DNA from: Cyclina sinensis
Lineage: Eukaryota > Mollusca > Bivalvia > Venerida > Veneridae
Length of the DNA: 64,000 nucleotides
Assembly: GCA_012932295.1 (NCBI GenBank)
Contig: JAAONU010000001.1
Span: 44,737,134 to 44,801,133, forward strand
Reading direction: 5' to 3'
The position numbers were made by a program, and so were the translations under genes. Positions 13,701-25,700 of the stretch are shown here, one piece after another; position 1 is the stretch's first letter; the number at the start of each line of letters is the position of its first letter. A model generated the notes under the pieces. That model searched no databases. It saw only the letters and a program-made list of their open reading frames with translations, and had not been told where the DNA came from.

Positions 13701-16700
13701 GAAAAAAAAACAACTGTGTTTACTTTAAATCATTTGATTATTAAAAGGTGACAGTTTCACATTTAAACCTCTTTGTTTGGTAACCATATTTCTCAACATT
13801 TAAACTTATGACATGAAACCACAACTCAAAAAAACCCAACATATATTGTCATGTTATAGGAGTTTAACCTTTTAGCACATAATTACAAACTTGACAACAT
13901 GTTAAGGGTAAATGAGACAGCCAAAAGAGAAAACACACAAATACTTAATATGTGGAGATATCTTCTATCAGGCAGAATGTAAAATATGTGTCTCATGATT
14001 TTCACTAGTTTTATCTCTATGTAAATATAGCCAGGGTGATAACAGTTGACAAAGGTATGTACAACAGTTGATAGTTGTCACAGCGTAGTCCTTGACAGTG
14101 TAAAAATACAGATGTAATTGATATCTTCTTCGCAGAGAGTTTTTAAATGCATTATGTAACAATCTGGATGAAAAACATAAGTATTTGCATCTATGTTATC
14201 ACATTTGTGTAAGAACATGTATAGTATAAGAATATTAGTTGAACGAAAGCTGTTGCATATTTGAAGTACTTATACATGGGAAAATCCAATACGAGAAAGA
14301 TATAAGATACATTTATACAAGTTATACAGTTTCTAGTTAATTTTCTAGCAGCATGGTTGTCCTAGCATGGTTGTCCTATCTGTTTAGAAGATAGAAAGGA
14401 GTTTTGTTAACCCAAAAGAACCACCTCAAGATATTTTAGGTTCAGATACTCTTCAAAGGTCATTATCAAACCATTTTAGACTTTTGAGTTTTCTAAGGAC
14501 CCACAGCTGTCAGTCCAGTGCTTGTGAAAAGTCTGGTCTTTTCTTAAGAAGAAAGTCTAATGTTAGAATGTTGCAGCTTGAAATGTAACTTACGTTTTAC
14601 ATTTTACATTAATAAGATTAGTGTTGAGAACTATTGATAATTGTAGATGTGTGAAAACTGCCACACACCTTCATCGATACTTAGGTCTCTTTTTGATACA
14701 GCAAGGGTCTGTTTTATTTGATTGACATCCATGTCATGTTTGTGTCCATTACTGATATGATATTCACAGTGAAATTTTTGGCTTGTTCTCCCATTCCTAC
14801 AAGTTGAAACAAGATTTGTAAACAAATATCCTCTGTTATCTAAAAACTTGCTGTCCTTTTATTGATATATGGTGGATTTATCAACTTAAATGTCATTATT
14901 ATGCTTAAGGCAAAAGATTTGACCTAGCATTAATGTTTATATTGAATTGAAGAATTTTTGCTGGTGATAATGTTTTAATAAACTGTTAATTGAGAAGGCT
15001 GCATTCTGTAATTGATTACAATAAGAATATTAAGACAAATGGACAATTGAGTCTTTGCATCTGAAAAAAAAAATCTGTTTGTGTTAAGTATAAAAGATGA
15101 ACAGTTTCACCTTCAATTACTGACTTTTTGCACTCTGAACTGATATTGAATAACATAGGACAAATTTTATGATGGGGAAATTTATGGGAGTTGTTTGGTG
15201 ACCACTGGGTTTCCCCTTACCCGAACTATCGAGATCTCCATTACTCTCTCAACAACAATAGAAAAGGGAATTGATTTTTTAAGAAAATGAGGAAGGAAAT
15301 TGCTATTGTTCTTTCTTAGTTTTGATATCACGTTTAAGGGTGTTTAATCAGATGTATTATGTTTCAACGTGACTTCCATCCGCTATATTTATCATGCACC
15401 CTGTAAAATGATTTTTGTATCTTTTGCGTCTCACTTTATTAATTTCTGTAAGGGTATTCCTTACATTAAAAAATGATTGAATGCTTGTTTCAGTCTTGTG
15501 CTGCATTAAATAATATTGTTGATTGTGGTTAATGACACATTTCAGAAAATAGCATAATTTTCCCCTTTAAATATGCTTCAAACTAAATGTTTCATAAATA
15601 TTTTTTGAAGATGAACTAAATTATCAGTAGTTGTTAATCCTTAATTGAAAATATTTGTATGGTTGACATTTAAGGTTTTTTGACAGTATACATGATGATT
15701 TTTAGGACATAAATTCTAGTTATTGCACAATTAATTTAGCATACAATCAGTTAAGTTTTTACACTGTATTGCTGCATATATTGTCAAAAAGTAAGTGTAT
15801 TTTTCAAGAGTATATTTCCGCTTATGTTCGAATTCAGGAAGAATCACTTAACGAGACAATATTTCGTCTGAAAAAACTCTGCTTTACGATTCTATACTGC
15901 TCAAGAATGAAAAACAAAGGCAATATATAATATGTAAACAGGAAGTGAGAGGCATGTCTTAAATTTGCTCTATTTAAACACTTGATGAGTGTTATTTTGG
16001 TGTAACAGTTCTTGATAAGAATCAGCAAATGTAAGTGCTGCTTACAACACATGTTATATTAAATACCACTTCACTGAAGTAAGATGGGATGTTAGAGTTA
16101 CTTCCCTTTATGAATTTTGCAGCTACAGCGTGTTCCATATCATACTGTGATGATATGAGTGTCATGCCCCATATCCTGTTACTCTCATTACAATTGGAGT
16201 TTCATTCAAGGCATGATGGCTCACAAGTTGAACCAGTTACCTATCATAAATTTGTAGCACCAAAATTACAATGAATGAAAATTAAAATTAGAAATGGCAT
16301 AGCCTGCTTCCTATCTGAGCATGCACGATTTGTGAAAGGCTTGGTGGCCAGGCCTTTATACTTTTGAGGTAAAATACATATGTACTTTTAGAATACCAAT
16401 CTCTGTGCCTATGTATAAATGTCACATTATTGTGGCAATTTTAGCTCTAATAATCCACTGGGAGATGTAAAAAGTAAAAGTCATAGTCATGTTGTACTTA
16501 ACTTGTCTATTACTTCAGCAAGAAAAGTCCTTCTTGAAGCTTGTTGATAGACACAACTCTTTATCTGTTTATTGTCAGTATCATACAAAAATATTTGTAA
16601 GATTTTCAATAGTTTTCTATTTTCTTTTTTCAGTGACCCAAATGTTGGATGGCAAGGTCAGCATGGAGGGGCCGGTCCCCAACAGTCTCTGTCAGTTGTA

Positions 16701-19700
16701 ACCACAGTGTGGGGAGTCACTCCTACAACCCAGACGACCCCGTATAACCACACAACCCCTGGGGGCTACAACAACACTAATACTACGATGAGTAACACCA
16801 GTTATACGCAACCACCTCAGGGATTCCCCGGAAATCAGATGCAGAAACCAGGATACGAAAGTAACACAGGCCTTTATCAGCGGAGCAACTCATACCCATG
16901 TCCTAGGTATGATACGAGCTTCTAGACCATTATTGTTGCTATGTACTGACAAGCATGTAATTCTGTGGAAATAAACAACTATAAACAACTTACCTGTAAA
17001 TTTCTCAAAGCTCTACTTTTACTTTATAGGTAAAACAGGAGAAAAATGTTTCAGCTGGTTTGACCTCGTTTGAATTTCAGGACTTTTTTAAAACTCAAGC
17101 TTAGTTTCAAATGGTATGAACAAAAGAGGTTGCAAAGTGCACTTCACAACCAATCAAAATCCTCAGTGTTCACTACCAATACTCTAAATGAAATCAAGAA
17201 AGAAACATACTGTAATCCATCTTGAAAAAAATAAAATTACTTTGATGAGGTTATAATGCTAGAATTACTCAGAATACCTAAACAGTTTTGTGTTGACTGA
17301 ACATCCTTTATTTTGCCATAGTTCCTAGTAAGGTAGTAATAAGTTGAAAACAGGATGCGATTGTGAAATTTTGTAGTGGTCAGGCTTTCAGTAAATACAG
17401 GGTTTCATTGACAACTGTTGTTAAAGCTTTCAGAATCTCTGACTGGTACCATTAAAAACTAAAGCTGTCGTGCCACATTATTAACTGATTTATCATCAAA
17501 TAATTCTTCTCATTACACAGTGGTTATCCACCAACCCCAAACACTCCAGGATCCAACACCCCAGTCTCAATGGCACCCAAGAATGATTACCATGCACCAC
17601 CAGCGGCTTTGTCTGCAGCAGCTTTGGTGGCAGCAGCAGCTACGGCAACAGCAACAGCCACGGCGACGGCAACATTACTACAAGAGCAGCAGACACAGCA
17701 GCAACAGTTTGATATGCAGTATAACAACCAGTACAATCCTCAGATGCAGGTATGTTCAGCGTGAAATACATCACACTTACTTTTCTTTGTCACTGAAGTA
17801 AAGTTCTAGAAACTTAAGTGAGCTACTTTCACTAAGTATTTTCTCTGTTACTGACAAGCACTTCTACATAAAAGTATAGAATCATACAATACAGAGTAAC
17901 TTCATTAAATCAACTATTATGAAAGAGATCAGTATCATTGTTTGGGATGTAGATTTTTATTTGATGAAGGGAAGATTAACTTAGGGTTTCAGTCTCTTTT
18001 TGTTTCTGTTTTACATCTTTTTTATACATGAATTTGTATTTGTAGAAACCAGAGGAAATTATTAGCTCCACATTCTTGAAGAAAAAAAAGTGGAGCTATT
18101 GTCATGACTCTCGTTTTAAATGTCCTCTTTCCGAAATTGTAGAAATTCAAGAAGTTTTATAATATGATTTGCTACTTTGTGAAAAATAGACAACATTAGT
18201 TTTCATTCATTATTAAAGCATAATGATAAATTGTATAGACTCTTAACTGTAACGATATCCTTATGTTAAATATTACAACTGAAAGGTTTATAATATGATT
18301 CAACTAAGTTGGTTTATTGATGGCATTTTGTATGTTAATATGGATCTTTTCTGATCCAGCTTCCAGTGTTAATTTTCTCATCAAATTTTTTTGATATTAT
18401 ATGGCCATCTGTCATTGTATTATAAATGACAAAGAAAACTGCTTGGAGAAAACTGATTTCTCAAGACTTGCAGTCTCCTATCAGATGTTATGGTAAAGAA
18501 AAAAATAGATGTATGGAACTGTCATTGTAGGCAGAGAAATACATTAGATCAAAAGTATTTTATTACATAGCACTTAATTTGTAAATGAAGTTGGCTGATA
18601 TAAGCTCCCCAGAATCTGTTCTGTGAACCAGTGGGGAAAGTGACTTAGATAATCAATAGACGACTTGTAATGTTCACTTTGGTGTTCCTCTGTTTTTACC
18701 CTGTTGACAGTACTCAGACTGTTTGATTAATGATGTTCGGCAATAAAACTGCCAATTGGAAAACTGGCTTCACCATCTTTAAAGCTGTTTTCTAGGAACA
18801 ATTCCTGCAACATTAGTGCTAATTGGTTAACTTCATTAAGAAATTCTCTTCATTTGACCTTTTTTCTGTTTTTCCCCCCACTAGATTGCCTGTTAAACTG
18901 TTGTTTTTCTTTATTCACAACAAATTGCTTTCAAACTGTTCACAAGAGATAGGGGATAATAGACAATCCATCCTGCCATATTATTTTATTTTATTTATTT
19001 TCAGACGGTTATTTTGCTATCTGTGGCATAGATATTTAGATACTTTTCTATCTATAGAATTGATTGTTTTAAAGAAGTGAGGATTGGAATTAACACCTTG
19101 TTTTCCTTTTATAGCTGGTTTTGTAGGTGTCTGAATAAATAAATGTGAATAATATTTAGCAGTTTCACAACAAGTTGTCAGTAAATAGACAAACAGTTAC
19201 GCGAGCATAAATACATAACTGCAGTAGTTGTGAGCATTACTAAGTAGCGTCACTTTTTTCCGTCTTTCACCCACACACTTCAGAGTTGATGCTCTTTCTC
19301 TTGAAGTAACATACTGACTGTGACGATAAGAAAACCAATCCTACTTACTTTGTCTCTCATGATCAGTTCAAAATAAAACAGAGGATAGGGACATAACAAT
19401 ACTTTTAACAGTCTTGTTATAAGTTCACAATAGATATTATCAGTTTAACAGTATTTAGTTGGGCACTAAAAACCAGAAGCATAAAATAAAGGGTAAACCG
19501 TCAGAAATTGACATAATAATGTGAACTTGATACTTGTTGTGTGACTTAGGTCACATTTGTTTGCTGTTAAATCATTCTGAATCATACTTATCTGAATGTT
19601 GTTTACCAAGTTTATAACAAGAAAAAAAGAAACACAGCTGATCACAAATTAGGACCAGCATATTTAAGGTTTTGTTTGTTAACCATTTTTTTTTTTTTCA

Positions 19701-22700
19701 AAGTGTTTACAGGGAATAACTTGTTGCCTTAAAACACTTTATTGATTCATTATACAAAGTGAACCTTATTGTTAAAATCTTCGATCATTATTGAAATATT
19801 TAATTTGTATTTTGTCAGCATTTTGAAATGAATAAAAACTAGGAAAAACACTTAGAATTTCAACTTTACTGCATTCTGAGAAAAGGAAAACTTGTTAAAT
19901 AAAGTCAGCTAATAAAAAGAATTTCCTGGATAATACTATCATTTACTTTGAATGATTACCTCAGAAAAATTTAGGTGCTTGCCTTGGAAATCAACTGTTC
20001 TTTTTGTTGAATATGAAAAGTATAAAAACCAGATTTCATGGAAATTTAAAGAAAAATCGAACATGAAATAATGTGGAGAATTCAGACTGAAGATTCCATG
20101 TTGATCTAAGCTTAATGAATATTCTAATACAGTTAAATGATCAGTTTTATCATATCTAGATTCATTCCTAGTATTTAATTAGTAAATATGAGAAGTCTTA
20201 AATGTCTGTTTAAAATTAATATGGTATGGTTTAAAGTAAAACCTTACAGCAATAGTCAATGCAAGTCATCCAAAGCATTTCTCAGGTGAGCAACATTTGT
20301 TTACTCTACAATCTTGTCTAAGTCTTTTGGAGGAGAGCATTCTATGATGGAAATCACTCTCTTGTCCAGTAATTAAATCAATTTTTCTGAAACCTCATTT
20401 GCTGTTTTTTAAGTCTCTTTAAAGAAGTAAATCTTGATTGGACAGACTGTCTTCAAGAGATCAATAGTTTTCTATAAGTGTTCTTAATTCTCTTAATTAA
20501 ATCTGAAAGTGTTGGACAGATGATATTGTATAATTTGTTGGAGAAGAGAAGTTGTAAGGGTATTATTTTACACTTGATTATGGTAACAATCAATACAGCT
20601 TGGAAAATGTTTCTAGGAGACTGCTAATCTGACATTACCATAGTTGTCTCAAAAGTAGAACATGGCCACTCCTTTAGTTTCATAGCTTGTGTTAGTCATT
20701 ACTACTGAATTCAAGTTTGTCATTCTCTGATACAAGATTCCATTTTTTTTTCAGTTTTAAATGTTATATAGTTGAAAAATATATACGGATTTGTTAGATT
20801 TACTTTTCTGTAAGACCTTCAAGATAACTGTGCTTGGGATGCTGTTCAGTGCAGTATAGGAAACAAATTCATTACTAAGTTATTATTACATCAATTTATG
20901 ACATCATTATGATGACAACTATATGACATCATTAAGATGTGATTTTCTTAAATAGTTAAGGTATCTGACAAGTAGTTACTGCCATGGAAAAGAAGGAATA
21001 TAATGGGTTTTCAGGTTTTACCTTTAAACTTACTTACATAACTTTTAATGTCACCCAGCAGAGCCATGCCAAGCGTGATTTACTGATTGGAAATAAATGT
21101 TTTCCTGAGACCCAAAATTAACTAAAGAATCATTTTTGTAACTAATAGACCATGAGACTGAATCCTCATGCAAAGTCTGTGTAATATGGGTGTATTTATT
21201 AGAAGATATACTTTTTTGCATATAAGGAAGCTGATAGGACTGCTTGGACAGTTAAAGAATAATGTTAGGAAAAGATTTGATCACAAAATTACAACATTAC
21301 AAGTGATGGTGTTATTTTCCTTATTAATTAACATATAAATTTCCTTATATCTAAGCATTAGTTAAAAGGGACTTTTTTGTCATTAGTCTTGCCTGTTGAG
21401 ATATTTACATATCAGTGTAGCAATATTTAAATATCACCAGCATAGCAAGTAGCTGAGAGAGAAAATATGATCTAAAAACAAATAAGTCTGCTTGGTATGG
21501 GTTTTAAAGAGAAGCTGTCAGCTGACTTTACGTCACAACTAGTGGGAACAGAAATAACTTGTGTAAATTATCTGAGATTCTGAGTCAATTGAATACCTTA
21601 TTTGTTAAGGATAGTCAAAGTATTTTATTGGAAAACAACAAATGAGAAATTGAATTCTCATCAATTCCTGAAGGAGAGTCATCAGAAAAAAGAAGTTGCT
21701 ACAAGAAAACAACAACAAAAAAGGCAAAGGCTAGAATTAAATAAATTTTGGATATGAACGTAAATTGTATGTTTTAATAGTTTGAATATATCAGAAGCAA
21801 TACTACAGTTTCATTATGACATTCATTTTACTTTTCCTAGATGGGCCCAGGTAACCAGGCAGCACAATATAACAATCAAGGGTATGGAGGCATGCCCCAG
21901 AGACATCCAAACATGATGGGCACTGGACGGACTCCAGGCCCTGGACCCGGTCCAGGCCCAATGAAGAATAACATGATGGCAATGTACCAGAGAAGGGCTA
22001 ACTCAGCCCCATATCCCCAGCAGATGATGAACAGTATGCAGGGGATGCCGAACAAGCGGCCAATGTCGCAATATCCACCAAATGGAGCACAGGTACTGTT
22101 CATAAAGTACCAGCTTTTAAATACTGTTTGAAATGAGATAAATCTCTTAAATCATATTCCTGTATTTAGTAACAATATGAATTTAAATTATATCTTCTTA
22201 AATGGTTACGTGTCTGTTTGCAATGGAATTCTTAAGTGAAGTAGGCAATGGTTTCCCTCTAGTTATCCTCCTTGTCAGTTTATTAGGTTATGATCTTGAA
22301 AGTCATAGTAATGAATATGTTACATGTCTGAAAAGTTTACAATTTTTATGAATTTGTTGTTCACTTCCAGTACGGACCTCAGGGGCCATATACCCAGTAC
22401 CCCACAAAGCCCCAATATCCAAGCCAGCAGCCCCTCCCATCACCTACGTATGGGCCTCAGCCAGGAATGAGACCCAATGGGCCCTACCCAAATGGTCAGA
22501 ATCCCTACATGAACCAGGGGCAGTACCCACAACCACGACCAAACATGAATGGTCAGTCCTACAACCATTACACATCCAGTCCTACACAAAATAACTTTCA
22601 GGTAAGTTTGTGTTTGAAAGTTCATTATAAGGTCACATTTGGGTTTATTTGTACTAAATAACATAAAAAATAGAGGTGAAAATTTGCGAATGTCATTACA

Positions 22701-25700
22701 ACTGGTTAAGTATCATAGTAATTATCGAAGTTCAGATTCAGGGTGTAAATATGGCTTAAACTGAACATTCTTGGAAGATTTAGCACTGAATTGAATGACT
22801 TATAGGTAGAGGTCAACTGCCTAACATAGTGATGTTAACAGATATTAGCAAACAGGGTGCAGATTTATAAGACCAAACTGAACATCAACAGCTATTGCTG
22901 CTTACGAGGTTCTTTTTCATGACAGACTGAAACTTTGCAAGACATGATTTCCCTTCAAAAGGGTTTGTCATGTACTTTTCAGCCTGTGGTTTGGCTATGT
23001 AAAGGTGTTCTTAAATTCTTTCAAGTTTGGGCCTGTACCAGTGACTTTTCATGTATATAAGTTCATAACTTGCACAAATGTTTAGTTGCTGTAACCTTTA
23101 CCTACAGTAGGTTATTACCTTGAGCATTCTTATACACACATATTAGTTCATGTTGTTCTGATGGTCACATATTCCAGAACTGTATTGTGAAATTTATTGT
23201 CTGCTGACACACAGATGGCTTATAATGTAATGCTAAAGTTTCATATTTTTTTTATTTCTTTGTCAATACATGGAGCATTCTTGCAACAGATTGGTTTTAA
23301 TTAACTTGGGATACTATATAGATTTTTGGGATACACAAGAAAACTGCCATTGTTGCGAAAACAGTAGATTGATATGTCAGACAACCAACTAAATAACATT
23401 GATCTTGAAAATAAAATACTGCAAATGCATTGGACTTTGCAGTTATTCTGATTTCTAGTTAACAGTTTCATTTGTTTGTAGTGTCTCAGATCACAGTATT
23501 ATAGTTTACATATGGTACAAATTATTAGAGAAATTTGCCACAGTTAAACATTCCTCTTATCGGAGATTTCTGTTTATGGTTCTGTATCTTGTATCCTACA
23601 CACATAATTGGATGATAAGGAATAATTGAAACACTGAACTGTTTAATCATTTGTCAGTATATCTGAAATGATATTTACTTGCTCTTACAACTGCCCGTGC
23701 TTTTATGTTTTCAGCCAAATACCAACATGAACTACCCTCACTCCCCATTGCCAGGCAACCCCACTCCACCAATGACTCCAAACAGTGTACCCTACCCACC
23801 AGATGTAAAACCAACTATGATTGGTCCAGGTCCAATAAAGAAAGGTAACTCTACCTGAATAACACTTATGTTGTTTTAGTGAAGACATGCTAGATAACTA
23901 CTATAAATTGAGTAACCTGAATTAGGAAATCAACAATGCATTTCATTTGATATTACTAGATGTTCCAGAATAACTATAAGGAAAGTAAAAATCATCAGAC
24001 ATTTAAACAGCTTTTGAATTACTGATATCCTAAGAGATTTTGTTACAGAAATGGTAGTTTTTGGTCATAGCAGGTACTTATTTTATATTGTTATTTTCTT
24101 ATATATTAATTTAATTTTATTATATTTTCTTTTAGACATAGATGAGTTGCGACTTACGTTTCCAGTAAGGGATGGCGTTGTGTTGCCTCCATTTCGACTA
24201 GAGCACAATCTAGCAGTCAGTAATCACTGTCTTCCACTTGCGGGAATCAGTCTATCAAACACTGATGTGGAGGTAAGTGGGAATATCAAGTATACATTTT
24301 GTCATATTGAACCCAGCTTCTGAGAATGATTGAATTAAGTAATTAAGTTCAGTTACGTATTACCAATCATGGGTTCAAGACTTTATTACTGTAAGCAAGT
24401 TGATGTTCTCACTGGAGATCTGGGTTTTGTTCTGAAACTGCCCTGGGGAGTGATGATGAAGTTAGTTGCCAGACTAATGTAAATAATGCTCCAGTCAGAT
24501 AGCCTGACAGTGCACTACTAAATTTAAATGCTTTTTTTTGATTCACATTGTTTAAAGTGAAGTATTTCACTTTATTTTCCAGGTCAGATTTAGAACTTCA
24601 GTTGAAGTGTTTTCATCATGAAGATCGACAAATGAACACCAACTGGCCAGCATCTGTAACAGTCAGTGTCAATGCAACTCCGTTACAGATTGAGCGGGGA
24701 GAAAATAAAACGGCACATCGGCCTCTATACCTCAAGGAAGTTTGTCGACCGGGTCGTAACACAATACAAATCACTGTTACTGCATGTTGTTGTGTAAGTA
24801 CAGAATAATCTTGGCCAGATTTATACTAAAGTGTGGGTGAATGTTGTGGCATACCTGAAATCGGATGTTATGTTGTGATTTATTGTAAAGGCAGTAGAAA
24901 AATTGAAAAAGCTAGAAATTTTCTGTGCAGTATCTGTTAGGTTTGGTTAGGAAATGAACTTGTAAAAAGTAGGGAAAGAGTAAAGGGAGGTAACTTCATC
25001 TACTAGAGAACAATGGAAATGGATTTGTTTCACATGAAATGATTTTAAAAATTACCTATCTAAAGGTTTTGATTTTGTTAGATTAGAAGGAACATGAAAA
25101 TTCCTACAATAAAGGGGATAGTTAGTAAATATACGTTTACTGTAATTTCTACATTTCAGTCTCATTTATTTGTTCTACAATTGGTACATCGGCCAAGTGT
25201 GAGGTCGGTTACTTCAGGGTTTATTACGCAAACGTTTGTTACCTGCAGAACACTGCATCACCAAAAGTAAGTGGAAATGTTATGTTCAGATGTTACGTGT
25301 GTGTGGTAACATATAAACCAGAAAAACTCACTTATCCTGAGCTGGATTTAAACTTGGGTACCCTGTTTCACAAAGCAAACGCTAACACATTGCCATAAAG
25401 CTAACTGATAGCCAAGGGAGTAGAAGTGCCATATCACACCTCTGCTACTATCATAGAATTGTTAACCATTTTTGGTTGAACTATTAAGATTGCTATCTTT
25501 AAGTGACTCCTGAAAAATTAACTTGAATAAAAACTCATGAACATAAATATTTACATTTTAGTCTGTCAGAAAATAGGCTTAAGCTCATGATCAGATGATT
25601 AATGAAAAACAGAAAATGTGTTTGAAATGGAGTATCTTAATCATTTGCATTGCTGTCAAGACTTTTTGCATGCCTTCAAATCAAAGTATCCTTAGGACAG

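Larger units (their letters stand above)
4800..16633 (+). other. zmiz intron 1 (about 11.8 kb)
   Basis: Between the first coding exon and the SLSVV exon. It contains the 40-bp satellite, a 25-27-bp array, degenerate GAATTGAAAGTG repeats (about 10.5-10.85 kb) and a 400-bp MITE. No homologous coding exon was found; a donor-like AGAAAG|GTATGT at 13561 could end a non-coding alternative first exon but has no other support. Confidence 0.6.

Noticed and set aside
21876..22103. Antisense open frame over zmiz exon 4
   Set aside because: Mirror of a Gly/Pro-rich coding exon; the sense strand fits the family and splice phases.
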